A DNA stretch of 64,000 bases from Hymenolepis diminuta (lineage: Eukaryota; Platyhelminthes; Cestoda; Cyclophyllidea; Hymenolepididae): contig CAADRB010000030.1 of NCBI GenBank assembly GCA_900708905.1, positions 1,801,139 through 1,865,138 of the forward strand, read 5' to 3'. This document shows positions 13,341-26,986 of the stretch, piece after piece. Position 1 is the stretch's first letter; every line of letters starts with the position of its first letter. The notes under the pieces are model-generated. The model was not told the DNA's origin and did not search any database. It was given only the letters and a program-made list of their open reading frames with translations. A program made the translations under genes and the position numbers.

Positions 13341-16300
13341 GTTTAGGAGTCTTTAAGGCTAAAAAATGTCGTCTATACATTCTTTCCCTTGGTTATTTGA
13401 TAAATATTCACTGTGCGCGATTTTCGGAGTAAAGTGAAAAGCTTAAGCAAGTGGACGCTTACCAAGACCATATTTGAAGGTGTATCAAAATTTAATGCGC
13501 AATTAGAGAGATTATGATATAAACTACCATTGTTGTGGCATGCTTTTTAATAATTTATGCATTATGTGTAACGTGTCTGGATTGAATTGAATTTAGACGT
13601 CTTCCCTTTAGATGCATATACTCCGACACTTTTGTGGCATTTAAGATATTTTAAGACGTCACTTAGTGGGAATTATGAAATATATATTGAAGAACTTGCA
13701 TATGTCTAAATAGATTATCACTGTTGGTATTCGAATTTTTTTATTTTTATTTTTTTTTATTTTTATTTATTATCCATAAGAATTTATTATTTTGAGTTTT
13801 TCTGAGTGACTTTACGAGAGGCCAGACCTTTTAAAATGAAGTAATAAGATAATATTTACAGTTTTTATCTTGATATCTCTTATGGTCTACTAATTCTTAA
13901 CAGTATTTTCGGGCTTTTATTTCCTTTCAAACATTGACTTTGAAATCGCGTGTTGGTAGTTCAAAATGCAACAGACATTCTAACTAAAATTTGAAACATC
14001 TGTTGATACTGTTTGAATATTAGAAAATCACAAAATTACTCATTTAAATCTAATTATATAACATTCAACTTGCTGAAATAATAACAGACTTGCTCATGTT
14101 GTCTCTATCCATCTTGTTCAGTATTTGTAAATAAAACCAAATATAAATAAAACATATCTTGAAATGACAAAAAAATAAACGCGACGAATGCGTTGAGTTC
14201 TTGAAAATGGGAAACGATACATGATGACTCATATGCCTGATTTGTTTTAACCGTTAAACGGTAATTATTTTCGCATACTCTCTGTTTTTCTAAATCTTAC
14301 TTTCAATTTCACTTATCCTTCATTTCTTGTAGATGTCCCCATAATTATAGCCAAATGCGAATATTGGGCCTCCGATTTGGTTGAATCGGTTGTAATTTTG
14401 TTTCAGTTAGGCTAATCATTTGTATTGTGAGGGAATTTTCCATTGGACCACAGAGGTACACTCCTTTATAAATAGTTAGATTAAAGAACATGTTTGCATT
14501 TCGTGTTTAGTTTTGCTTTAATGGGTCATTGGTGCATTTAGGAATCGGTAATCAAGGTTAGAACATACGCTTTTGCGGTCAATTAACATGATGCCGGTTG
14601 TTTTAATTTCGCATTCTGTAGATGAAGTATTTTCACGAATTCCTTTTAGTTTAACTTTATCAGAACAAATTAACTTTTAAAATTCATTCATATATCTCTT
14701 CTTACGTGTTTACTTTATGTATATAGATAGGAACACTTAAACAAGCAATATTGCATAAAATCACAAGTTAGGGAATCTTTATTCAGAAAACTTAACCTAG
14801 TGCACTAGATATTATATTTCGACCTCGTTTATTAATGGTTGATTACCTGTCTCCTTCGTTCGAATGTCTGGTATCTATTAACATCAAAGATCAGATAAAT
14901 AATAATGTCATTAATATTTAAACAGTATTTAGACTTAAATTGGCGACCTTCATATAAAATACATATATAGAATTCTACCTTCCCAAAAGACCGCTTTTCT
15001 ATTATTATTGAAATTACGTTTCAAAACATAAAATGACAGATGATTGCGGAAGAAAATACCTACGAATTAATTAAAAATGGTGTCTTATTGGATGAAGAAG
15101 AACACTCCATAATTTAGAATCTAATAATCAATCATTGCTTAATTATAAATAGAAATTAAGAGAAGATGCAAGGAAAAACAGGAAAAGAGAGGAGAAATGG
15201 AAAAGAGAGAAAGCAAGACGGCTGCGAAATTAATACTAATGAACCCGCGGCAAGAAAGGCATTTGTGCTGAATAGCGTCTGGAAACTCCTTCATTAATAA
15301 ACCATTGAAATTAAAGGCTAACCTTGGCGAAATAGGGCAAAAGTTATTGCATCATTTAGTGATTTGCTTTTTAATGAAATGTCTTTACTTAAGCGAATTC
15401 AATCATGAAAAAGGTCTCTCTTTCACCTAAATAAGGAAACACGTTAGCCAACTATAATTTAGCATTCAAAAATTGAACCGAATATCCATTAAAATAAGGA
15501 ATTAAAAGAAGATTAGAGCAAAGGATACTTGGATAGACCTATGCTTTAGATTATGTTTCTTCAGATGCGATTTGAGTATTCCATTTGGTTTTAAAACAAC
15601 GTTTTGTAGGTGGTTCGACTTGCCTTGTTTATGATCGGCAATAAGGACTTTGTTAAGAGTTGAATTGAGCTGCTCTGCACAAGATGCAAATCCATCCTAT
15701 TAATATTTCACCTATATAACTCTAAAGATGAGAGTGACGCTACCATTTACCCTAATGAACTCCTCATGTACGATCTATTCTGCTTCAGATCAGTATATAA
15801 TGATTTCCCAATTTTTAAATTAGTTTAACTTTTCTCCGATAGACATTTTTTTCTAGTACTGATAAATTATCTGGAGTAACAACGAACCCAACCACACTTA
15901 TTCAATCCATTCGACTGATTCAGTCTACATTTTCTACAATACGCTAGAATAAACCTCTATTTTCGAGTCTCAGCCCATGCATCCCTTGTTCCCATATTAT
16001 CAGTTAATTAAAAACAGCCAAGCACACACACCACACCAGTATTCACCAGCTGCATTTGCCACCCTTTTCTCAATCACGCATGTGCATTCACTTCCCGTCT
16101 CGCGATTCCTTGTTCACTATCACTAAACTCTGCTCAACACTGCCACGTTTCCACTCTCTATCCAGAGGCTATTGCAAAGTTTAGTGGAAGATAGAAGGTA
16201 TAACCCGAATAATGATAATCATATAGAAACATTGAAATCTGGATTACTACAACGAAATCTGCTCCTGGCGATATTTTTATCCGCAAACATTAGTAAATGA

Positions 16301-19300
16301 TGGCAGGTAACAAGATTTGAAAAGAAAACGAAACATACTGCAGTTTTACAAATATTTCGGGTTATTTAGCCATTATGGTTTTCTTCTGATGACGATTATG
16401 TTAGCAGTCTCCTCTGCACTAACTGATAAGTTATAATAAAGAAAATTTTGAAAAAAGCTCCACATTTTTTGTTCTTCTTTTGAATTTATCAATGATTCTT
16501 CAACTTGAAAATAACATTGACTTGATTTTGGATGTAAGGAAGTGACGGATTTCTGGGGGTGCATAAATTAGCAATTTGATTCGTAGTTTCATCAAAACCT
16601 TAAAACCTTGGAAAAAAATCACTTGACTGGTAAATAAATTCGCAATTCGTTAATGTAATTTTTTACAACAATGAGACACATTAAATATTACCAAGCATAT
16701 TAAGAGATGTGTTCATCGCACTTGACGTGGGTAGATGGAAGGTGACTTTGAGCCGCTCTGACAAGAAACGTACACTCTACACCCTTAAGTAACCAGAGTC
16801 CTTGGTCACCTACTTCTGACTTGGTAGAGATGTACGTTGATCACTGCATCATCTGCTCACACTTCTCAACTTACTACTACTATTACTAGAATACATTATG
16901 TGCCGTTAATAGTAACGTGCTAATCTGCTCATTTAAGGATTCGCACCCATCCGTGTATACAAACTGAACGAAATGGTTGTTCACAATAATTAAGTCTAAA
17001 AGTCACTTGCAAGAGAGATTACAAGATCCTACTCCCCTGAAAATTTTGAGGAATGACCCCTTATGCATTCCTAAAATTACTCTTTATTCGCACCCTTTAT
17101 GAAAATACTTCGGTTTCCCGCCCACTAACTCGGTTTCTCGCAATAATATCTTTATGTCCCCCTACCTGTCATATCTAGGCGAGTTTATCGATTCTCCTTT
17201 TTCTGTAATTGTATAATCGTTTCATTTGGAAATACATTTGCATGCATACCTCACGCACATCTTTGCTCAAGTGATTCACATAAACTATCTTTGTATCTCC
17301 ACTGGGACACACAGGCAGACACACGCTTGTCATACACCTGCTTCTACGCTGCACTCTCATCGATTTTGTTCCTTACCTCTTTCTTACCCGCTTGAACCCC
17401 CACTGTCGCTTCATAAATACATTTTTGCCTAGTCGGCTCTCGGTCTTCTGCTCTGGAATTGGTGTTAGCTGCCAGCTAATAGTTGTCATCCTAACCCCAA
17501 CCATTTATTTACATATATCGATACTTCATGACCTGGTTGATTCTGTTAAATAAAAATTTCACACTGCAGGTTATTCTTTAGATTTATTTATTTAGATTAA
17601 AATATATCTGCTTAACGCGCAGTTTTAATATACTCGTACTTTATTAGTTTCAAACCTAACACTATAGGTAATTTTCTAATCAATCTATATGAAATGATAT
17701 TGAGTTGAAAATAAACTCCAATGAGTTAGATGAATTTAACATTTAAATTATTAAAAATAATAACTACCCACACAAAGCACTATCTACTTCATCGGAGCTA
17801 CGTTGAAATTTTAAGCTGTTGAATATCATGCAAGATCATTTTGCCTCCACAGCCAATGGAAGTAGAAAAAGTTGAAATGTCATGCCAGTCATCACGAATA
17901 AACTCCGTTCAATAAGACTGGACATTGTGGACAAACATTGTCATAATCCAGAGGAAAAACCATTATATTTGTATTTCGGGAAGGGAACCTCAAAGTTAGT
18001 AGATATGCATTACCTGAATCCAAAACTCCAATGACGTATGATTCTTTAATAATATGACATAACCTTGACATCATTTTGATCCTCACCCTTTTATCATTTA
18101 AAAGGATTCCTGTTAACGATTTCAGTTGCTTTCCTCAAATAAAAATTATTATTGCATTGTATTTCTGTATTACTCTAGATAATAACAACATAAATGTTCA
18201 TCATTCCTTATCATTAGAGAAGAAAACCTGACTTGCAATAAGTTTTATTGATATACTCGGCTTTTTGAATTAATCGCTCAAAGAACTGACTATTTTAGGC
18301 CTGCATTGATATAGTTATTTTAAGGTAAAGTTGTTTGAAAAACTCCAGCTGTTGTTTTGCTGTCTTGTTTATTAGAACGCAAAGAATACTTTGGTAAATA
18401 TTGTACAATTTTTTATAAATCACAAAATTATTGTTATTAAAATTATTAATAAAAAAATTATTAATAAATTTTAAATCGAGCAGTTCAAGTCCTTGTCAAC
18501 ATTTTGGAAAAAGATGACACCTAATAAATATTAAGATGAGATGAAGAAGCACACTCATAGTTGAAAAATATAACCATTCACATTTGTAAAATCAAAGAGA
18601 ACAATTGATTTGCTCGTTAACTATAAGAAAATCGATAAATATATGTATTTGATCTCAGTAATTGATTGTGACCATTTTAATCATCAGACATTTAATAAAA
18701 AGATTTTTGTTTCTGCGGTTGAAAAAAATCGTTTTATGTAACTTTTCTTGAATATATAAGCTTCTAATCCTCTAAGACAAGAGAAAAGGAACAATATATT
18801 GGAAAAAATATTCGGGAAGGAAAGTAGTCAAAATAATATTCATACAAATTAGTGTTCCCAATAATATTAACAAATGTCTGTTTAAAGCAAAAGCAATCAC
18901 AAATGAGATCCCTGAATAGAAAACATCCTAAAGATAAAACAGCAGCGAGGACTCAAACTGGAAAAAATTGTAAATTTTTCAAATCTCGATTTTTTTAACA
19001 AATTGGTACTAGGGGTTTTGCAGTTATACATTCAAGATTCTTGTCGAAACTTGATTTCTGTTTGTGACCAGTGAAGTGCACTTATTTTATTAGCAAATTG
19101 TGGTCTATTTTCATTTAACTTTTGAATGACAATTGAATATTATCTTAGCGGTTTGTAAAGAAATGGAACTGCTTTTTAACAGTTTCTGGGGAACCGCTTA
19201 TCTATCGTTAGTATTGGGACTACTACGTCACTAAGGTCCCTATCACAATATACACATCATTATGACCATCAACTCCTAAAAAAATTCGCATTTTCCCCTT

Positions 19301-21085
19301 TGTCTTTTTCAACTACGCCACCTGTCTTGAGCAGTTCTGAACTTATAGATATTCATTAGCAATCGTAGCCTTGTTGCACAACTTCTTTCATCAAACAGCC
19401 ATCTTCCACAGCCCCAGGATCTTTCTTCATCTTTTATTAGCAAACTTTTGCTGCCAGGTCCTCCAGTCGGCCTCTCTACCGCTTTTCACAGCCAGTTGCT
19501 ATATTTGGTGTCCACCTACCTACTCAGTCCCTTTTCTACATCTCTATGGGAAAATTTTTACGGTTCCACACCTACGAAATTATTCGCCTACTTCTTACTC
19601 CTTGTTGCTCTACATCTCGTAATTTGAATATAATCTTGCTACAGCTGGTGAATCTCGTGTCTTTTGACATGGTAATCAAATACGAATAAATTAAAATCAC
19701 AAATAAGTAATTCATGAATTAATTTTAATAAATTATGGTTGTAGGAATATATAGCATTTATTTTTGAGTATTTTCCTTTTCTAACGCCAAATACACATTT
19801 CTAATGCACAAAGCCGGTATAAATCTGCCGAAACTTTCACATTGCTACCTTGTTATTCAACCATCAAAGTGCGGACAATAACTTGCTGAAAGTTGGCATT
19901 TAAGATTTATTAATAATCATACACGAAAATTTCTTTCAAAATTCCCATTGTCTTTTTTGTTGAAAAATTGAACTGTTTAGGCAAGATGCAGAACTGCATT
20001 TTGAATTTGAATTATTACTTCTATCCAGTATTTTTAGACTGAGACAGTGCCTTAATGGAGTTAAATGTATTTAGTAAAATATTTTGGTACTGAATCTTGG
20101 GATGTTAAAGTACTTATTAGAATTCCAGATTGTAATTTAAACGTTGTGCAATAAGAAATGTAAAGGTGCAGGTTCATTCGAATAATTTTATTTTTACTGC
20201 AAATATCATATTTGGTCAGACTAATTTAGATTTACAGATTAAATCCTCACTTTCCCTTGAGTTAGGAAATAATTTTACCCTTCTTTAGTTACTTCATTTA
20301 CATTTAGTCAAGCATAAAATTTAAGCTGCGTTGTGTTTTTCTAACCTTCTACATTACTGGTTGCCCGTTATAACTCAAAATTCTGAATATTTGAAAAGCA
20401 ATTCTTGATTCTCAATTTAAATAATGCAATTAAAAATTTTCAAATTAAGCATTTGGAGAGTACGTATATCATGAAGCCTCATTTAGTTTCAGATTTGTAC
20501 ATCGGCAATCGGCAAATTTATTGAGTCCACTTAAAAGACACGAATTGGATATAGAGTAAATAACTTTTCGCAAAATATTTAAAGAGTGGATGTGAAAGTC
20601 AAATTTCGGTCTTGAAACTAGGATTTCTACACAACTATTGTTGCCATTATGGCCTGTTTTATCCATAAAACGTCTTTTCTCAAGAAGCTCATCTTCCAAG
20701 GCAGTTGTTGAAAATTACAGCAGATGTTAGTTTACAAGAGTAAAGACATGAGTGGATTTGCACATTATCGTTAAGTTCAAAATTTTCAGATTGGGGTAGA
20801 AAGACGGCATCTGAATAGATCAGTTGTAAAAGATATGGCTGTGTGTGTTAAAGCCAGTTTGAGTTCATAACGGAATCTGTGGTTTTGAGTTTGGCATAAC
20901 AAATTTTGATGGTCTATAGAATTTGCATCCATGTAATAATCCATCACCACTTGGTTCACAAATAATGGGCTTTCTGTCTTCCAAATACGATGATAACTTT
21001 TTTGAACATTTAAACGTCTGGAGATCTTTTACAAAGTGATAATGCTCAAGCTCCTTTAGAAAAGCGTTTTCCAATTTTCCTCATG

Positions 21086-21260
21086 TGTTAGGGAGTGAGA
21101 AATTCGAATTCTGTCAGCTCCTTTATTAGCCAAACTAATTATTGCGGTTGACCATACCGCTTAGTAGGTGTACGCCGACTGACATGGAACCCATGGCTTC
21201 TACCCTCGCAAAGGAGGACATCAGCATTATAACTTTTTATTCATTCTGCTCATCAAGTTT
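21086..21260 (+). repeat. Dispersed repeat family R2, copy 2
   Basis: Shows the family order: 'gagaaattcgaattctgtca', a T-rich stretch, 'ttgcggttgaccat' and a block near 'gtgtacgccgactgacatgg'. Substitutions and small gaps are many, so this is an old copy. The small open frame across it (21142-21333) is not supported as a gene. Confidence 0.45.
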
Positions 21261-23024
21261 ATTTATTTTAGGAATAGACTTAGCCATGCATATCTTAGAT
21301 TCCATTAACTGGAATAGCATTTGCAGAGTGTGAATCGAGACCATCTATAAACCTATTTTTTATGCTAATGGATGGTATTTTGAAATTATTTTATAATTTC
21401 AACAAAACAATCCGGTTATAACTTTATGTTACGGGCAGCAATTGGGGCGAAATTGCAGTATGAGTATTTGTCCAGTAAAGAAGACAAGAAGAGGGCTAGA
21501 TTAAAATCAATTTTACTAAACAACTTTAGTAAAGCTAAAAATTAACCCAAATAACTAACGGTGGAGTTCTCCTTGAGTGACCACAGCTTACAGAGCTTTG
21601 CTAACTTGAAAAATATACCTCTCATCTCTGCCATATTAAAATTGTAAGCAGTAGAATGTTATATAAGACAAAGTACCTCCTTAGCCATTGGGAAAATATG
21701 GATTGTGCTTTCGGAAAGTGAACTGCTCATTTGGTAAATTTTGTACAACCACAGAACAAAAATCAGTTGAAGTACTCCTCCTTGATAGCCTGACGTTGCA
21801 ATCTGGATCGTTTTGCTCCCTTCCCATTACCATTTGTTGGACTCACTGTTATTTGATGACACTCGCTTTCCGCAATTAAAATTTTCAATACTTTGTATTA
21901 TTGTGGATAATAATAACTTACGTTACATGCCCAGTGAGTGGAATGACCGACCGGAATGGTTAGGTTTTACTGCTAAAATGGTTGGCAGAATTAGAATATT
22001 TCATCAAGGAAACTCATTGCTGTCATCCCCTAATCCAAGATGGGTGTTGGAAAACGATTTTTAAATAGGCTCAAAAATTATTATTATGACCTAACGAACA
22101 TGATAACCTGAAAACGAAAAGCGCCTCCGGTACTATTGAAACTGAACAAAGACAGAGGAATATTTCAAAAGTACTTTCTCAACTCCATTATCAATGCATT
22201 TAGGCTATCACTAAAGCATTGGTGGAATCATTTTATTTCACTGAAGTCAAGAGTTTCCGTTAAATTTTTTGTGTCACTGATAATCAAAGTTTAAACCGAT
22301 TTAATTGCAGCAGCTATTAAATTTTAAGGAGATAAGAAGGAATATGAAGAACATATTTCAGCACAGGGGGTATCGAATATTGCAATTTGCCCATTTAGAC
22401 GTAGGTTAAAATCATGACGGGTCAAGCTGAAACAAGAGAGGGAACAGTCGTGTTTCTCCATTTAAAGTGGTCATGGAAAATATTCCGTTAGGAGTTAATC
22501 AGTGCAAAACATTAAACATCTAGAGTGCTTGCTAAAATTGTGATTTATATTGGGAGAAATCCATTCTTGAATGCAGGATAACTCTTACAGAACTTGGATG
22601 AATACGAATTTAAATCAATGGTGTGCCCAATATTGTGAACACACAGACCAAATATATTTGTACAAGTGTGTTACTATAGGAAATAATGCTCAGTATATTC
22701 AAATAAAATCTAAACACACTTGTATCATATACGCCTTTTATCGCTAGCTGGAATGCCTACAGTATTGAGCTGCTAATAGTAAAGTATGAGACATCAAAAC
22801 TACCATTCAACAGTCACTAAAGGGGCGATTGGCTGAACAGTGTAATCGATTGGGGTCTGTTTGCCATAGTTTTAATGGACTGATCATTAACTGAGAAAAA
22901 AGCTGTTTATAATCGATGAAGGAAGTGAGGTACGGATCATTTTGACTGCATTTCGGTAGCCAGTGGTCATTAATAGCTGAATTTCATGATAGAAAATCGT
23001 AGCCAATAATTTGAACCAACGTGC

Positions 23025-23235
23025 AATGCAGTATGCTTAAGCGTTTGGATGACCACATTTGCTTTGTTCGGTGGAAAGAATGCAAAAGGTCTGTAAATGA
23101 AATGACTACTTAATTTTTAAAAAACCACAGCTTGGAAGTTGATCAATTAATTGCCCAATCAGCAAGTAACATAACAGTGAGAAGACTGAATAACTTGGTG
23201 ATTGGAGAACGAACTCTGCCCATAGAACTCCATTA
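23025..23235 (+). pseudogene. Coding-like fragment of unknown origin, one internal stop
   Basis: One frame reads about 66 codons of balanced composition, unlike the Lys/Asn/Ile-rich chance frames around it, with a single TAA in the middle. The first part includes HICFVRWKECKRSVNEM; the second includes NHSLEVDQLIAQSASNITV and ends GERTLPIELH before a stop. I do not recognise the family. A decayed transposon or gene fragment would fit; chance is the alternative. Confidence 0.2.
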
Positions 23236-24113
23236 ATTCTGATAGTGCCTCAAATGATACAATATTTTGTCTCCTGTTAGTAATCAGTGTTCTTAATATT
23301 GATTTTTGTCCATTTGCCAGACAAATAAATTAATAAATGAGTAATTTATTTGAATATGGTTAAGAAGCGAATGTTTGGAAGAATTATTCAAACCTGAGTA
23401 TAGGTTTGTTTTACTAGGACAAAATAACTTAACTGGGAGTAGAAATGGAGCTCTAGTGAAAAGGGAATATTTGGAGCGAAATATTACTTAGAAAAGCGAA
23501 AAAACTACCGAGAGACGATAAGCATCGGCCGTGAATGGAAATAATAAAACGAATAGATATCTTCTACCGAAAGGCCTAAAAAGCGAATCATTCTTCTGAA
23601 AAACGAAATGCGACGATTAATATAATTATGCCGCGAAATGCACCGATTTAGGAGTTAAGTGCCAAAGTACATTTAAATAAAAATTATTGAAAAATAAAAT
23701 AGTATTACTTTTGCCACACTTTTAGGATTCTGAAGACTCTCTTCAAGCTTATGAATTATAATGTGAAGAACACAAACAATTATTGAAATTGCCCTTAACG
23801 GAATTCGTAAAATTATCTCAATTTTTCTTGAATATGACTAATGCATAAAGTGCTTACTAGGCAGTCAACATATCCCAGTTATTCATAACTATTTATAGTA
23901 GGCGGTCGTGGTTGATTCAAATGACTTGAACAATTATATTTCTCAATGAGCACTTTGAAATATCATATTAAGTGAGACTAGTGGAATCGACAAAAATTCA
24001 CCAAATCAGCTGTCGAGAACAACTCTCGTTAAGGTACTTTGAATGTAACTAGTATTGTTTGGCCCCCTTCAGCGAGTTGATGACCGAATTCAGCAGTTCT
24101 CTAAATTATGGGA

Positions 24114-24134
24114 ATCCCAATTGGGATCCCAATT
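24114..24134. repeat. 14-bp perfect palindrome overlapping a direct repeat
   Basis: ATCCCAATTGGGAT (24114-24127) is a perfect palindrome. The unit ATCCCAATT occurs again at 24126-24134. It could be a protein-binding site or a duplication scar; nothing nearby supports either. Confidence 0.55.
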
Positions 24135-25569
24135 ACGAAGTGAACCCTATTAAATTTCGACTTTTATTTTCACTCCCCATTATTCATCAAATATTTAGCA
24201 AGATTAAGCGTGTTTGGTAGATTTAAGGCCTGTAAATGGTCTAGTATATTACGTTCTCCAGAAATGGTGACTCTTTAGGTGTTCTGGCGTTCATGGGTGA
24301 CATTATCCTTATTTGACTTCTTCATCGTATTCCCATAATGTCCCATTTTCTTAAAATTGCGTCTTTCACTTGTCCGAATCTGTATAAATAACGTTTTGTC
24401 TGCTCAGCACATTCATCTGTTACCGGCACCTTTGTCAAACATATGTATTCTCTCTCACTCTCATGATTCCTGGTCCTATCTAAGAAAATCGTTCACAAAT
24501 CTATTGTTTTCTGTCTCTTTATTGTGGTGAAGAGCGGTAAGAGATAGAAGCTAAGACCTGCAGAATAGCTAGGGGTTAAGTCAACCTGCTAGTTTATCCC
24601 TCTCTCTAAAATTGTACTCGGATTCCTCTATGGGCAACGAAATTAATATGTTACTTAATACTTTGAAAAATATTTAAAATAAACTCTTCTTATTTTGCTC
24701 CTTTGAAAGTATAGTACATTATTCACCGATGTAGGATACTTAAAACCTCTTAAACTCTCAATCTTCCAACCTTTTGTGTACTTCATTAAATAAATACTGC
24801 AGATAGACAGAGACTGTGGCATAAATACACGAAATCTGAAAACACCTATTTTAGTTCAGTAAACTGTAAATGTCCCAGAGTAGAACAACTAAAGGGTCAA
24901 TAATATGTGGATGGTGGTAGGTTGTGATAAATCGAGAGGTAACAAAAAAAGATTAGTTTAATGGTGGACATCTATTTCTATTATTACCTACTATTATCCA
25001 TTCAAAGCGGTTTCTCATTTAAAGCGTTTATTTCTTTACACAGGATTTTACGTGAAAATTTGATAATTATACCCTTCTGTCTTTACATCGTTACGTAAAA
25101 GATATGACGGATAAAGCGACAGAATTTAAATCAGAATTTATAAAAGTAATCAAATACAGGTGATTAAACTTAGGTGAGTACTTTAAATTCAAGGCCAGAC
25201 TATTCCTTTGAAAAGCTGTAGAACGAAGTATATAAACAGTAGCGGTAGAACAAAGGGGGGTGTTATTTTTGCTTCTGTTAAAAAAACATTAAATTACCTA
25301 ATTCAGAGGAAATCAAAAATGCTAAAAGGCATATGAACTCTCATTATCGGCATTCCGATTGATTCAAGCTGACTCGATTGGTAAAATTGTCATGGAAATG
25401 TAGTTATTTATTAAGAAAAAAATTCATGAAAATATTTAGATAGTGCCAACTCAGAATATCACATGATCCTTTAACAAGTATGATTAGATTGAGTGCTATA
25501 GGGCTGTGTGTAGCAACTAAATGTTGACATCGAGTTCTTCTCTTTAAACCGAGTGTTTAAACAACTATA

Positions 25570-25599
25570 ACACATGGGCCGAAAAGTCCAGGGCCTAAC
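25570..25599 (+). repeat. Mariner left terminal inverted repeat
   Basis: Starts ACACATGGGC just inside the TA at 25568-25569 and pairs with the right end at 26955-26984 with several mismatches (for example CCAGGGCC against the complement of GACCCGGG). Confidence 0.85.
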
Positions 25600-25630
25600 A
25601 AAGAAAACAGTTTTTGGTACAAAATTAGCT

Positions 25631-26805
25631 TTATTCATCAACGTAATCTCCATCAAGAGCAACGCAATCATTCCAGTGCCGCTCTAACACTTCAATACCA
25701 CTTTTGTAGAACCATTTATCTTTTGCCTCAAAATAGGCCTTAGTTTCAGCGATAACCTCCTCATTCGTGTGAAATTTCTTACCGGCGAGCATTTATTTCA
25801 GGTCTGCGAACAGCCAGTAGTCGCTGGGAGCCAAATCTGGCGAATACGGTGGATGTGGGAGCAATTCGAAGTTCAATTCATGTAGTTTTGCCATTATTTT
25901 GATTGACTCGTGACACGGTGCGTTGTCTTTATGAAACAAAATTTTCTTCTTTGCCACATGCGGTCGTTTCTTTGCAATTTCGGCCTTTAAACGCTCCAAT
26001 AACGCCATATAATATTCACTGTTAATGGTATTNNNNNNNNNNNNNNNNNNNNNNNNNNNNNNNNNNNNNNNNNNNNNNNNNNNNNNNNNNNNNNNNNNNN
26101 NNNNNNNNNNNNNNNNNNNNNNNNNNNNNNNNNNNNNNNNNNNNNNNNNNNNNNNNNNNNNNNNNNNNNNNNNNNNNNNNNNNNNNNNNNNNNNNNNNNN
26201 NNNNNNNNNNNNNNNNNNNNNNNNNNNNNNNNNNNNNNNNNNNNNNNNNNNNNNNNNNNNNNNNNNNNNNNNNNNNNNNNNNNNNNNNNNNNNNNNNNNN
26301 NNNNNNNNNNNNNNNNNNNNNNNNNNNNNNNNNNNNNNNNNNNNNNNNNNNNNNNNNNNNNNNNNNNNNNNNNNNNNNNNNNNNNNNNNNNNNNNNNNNN
26401 NNNNNNNNNNNNNNNNNNNNNNNNNNNNNNNNNNNNNNNNNNNNNNNNNNNNNNNNNNNNNNNNNNNNNNNNNNNNNNNNNNNNNNNNNNNNNNNNNNNN
26501 NNNNNNNNNNNNNNNNNNNNNNNNNNNNNNNNNNNNNNNNNNNNNNNNNNNNNNNNNNTCACTTTTCCATCATTCAAAACGATTTTGTGGATTTTTTTAT
26601 GTTTTCTGGTGTCACCGCCTCATTTGGACGTCCACTGCGTCCTGCATCATCGGTGTCTCTACGACCGCGTTTGAAGTCAGCAAACCAACGTTTTATTGTT
26701 GTTTCTGATGGAGCCGAGTCCCCATAACACTTTTCAAGCCATTGCTTCGTTTGAACAGTATTTTTTCCCATCAAGGATTAAAACACGAAATTGTTTTTGA
26801 TCCAT
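25631..26805 (-). pseudogene. Broken mariner transposase
   Basis: The reading starts at the ATG on 26805 (MDQKQFRVLI) and ends at a TAA on 25631-25633 after GDYVDE. A DDE-family transposase cuts and pastes mariner DNA at TA sites. Seen directly: an N-terminal helix-turn-helix region with GKNTVQTKQWLEKCYGD and WFADFKRG, and a C-terminal catalytic part with HKDNAPCH and YSPDLAPSDYW. The second and third acidic residues are separated by 34 residues, as in mariner D34D. The first catalytic Asp would lie in the gap. Lesions: the frame changes soon after the first ten codons, apparently through a small deletion; it shifts again by one base in an A run near 26590; and an in-frame TAA sits at 25793-25795, after FADLK. 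It is therefore a dead copy. Confidence 0.88.
26033..26558. other. Assembly gap (526 N) inside the mariner
   Basis: The run of N covers the centre of the transposase. The gap length may be an estimate: the element would be about 100 bp longer than usual if 526 were exact. Reads from a multicopy transposon often fail to assemble, which may explain its position. Confidence 0.95.
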
Positions 26806-26954
26806 TGTTTTGAAAATAACAAAAGTAGCGTCACTCTTAGCACAATAACTCACAAACTAATGAATAGAATATTATGAAATTTTAACAGCTGTCATTTGAA
26901 GGTTAGTATTAACGGAAAGAACAGTGACTGCAATAAAACTAGCGCCATCTATGT

Positions 26955-26984
26955 GTTAGACCCGGGACTTTTCAGCCCATGTGT
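26955..26984 (-). repeat. Mariner right terminal inverted repeat
   Basis: Ends GCCCATGTGT just before the TA at 26985-26986. Its reverse complement begins ACACATGGGC, like the left end. Confidence 0.85.
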
Positions 26985-26986
26985 TA

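Larger units (their letters stand above)
10534..25567. other. AT-rich intergenic stretch, repeats only
   Basis: No recognisable gene. The stretch contains repeat copies (12725-12990, 13150-13340, 11830-11935 and 21086-21260), a short tandem duplication (10929-10984), T-rich and A-rich runs (13735-13790 and 18430-18475) and pyrimidine-rich segments (about 15890-16160, 17270-17440 and 19350-19620) without a convincing reading frame. The 101-codon minus-strand frame at 10519-10824 overlaps the candidate plus-strand exon and has no supporting homology. A frame fragment near 23025-23235 looks coding-like and is listed separately. Confidence 0.5.
25570..26984 (-). mobile_element. Mariner transposon, irritans-like subfamily
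   Basis: The ends form inverted repeats of about 30 bp: ACACATGGGCCGAAAAGTCC at the left and the complement of GGGACTTTTCAGCCCATGTGT at the right, with a few mismatches. Both ends are flanked by TA (25568-25569 and 26985-26986), the target duplication expected for mariner. The transposase lies inside on the minus strand. The annotated length is 1,415 bp, but 526 of those bases are N, so the true size is uncertain; irritans-type mariners are usually about 1.3 kb. The transposase remnants resemble the Himar-type (irritans) group. The copy is inactive as written. It lies outside the UTP18 gene, about 3 kb past that gene's stop. Confidence 0.9.

Noticed and set aside
17226..17432. Overlapping frames on both strands in a pyrimidine-rich segment
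   Set aside because: The two frames are mirror products of the same biased segment, and neither has supporting signals.
26025..26708. Long open frames across the N run on both strands
   Set aside because: They are artefacts of unknown bases in the assembly gap.
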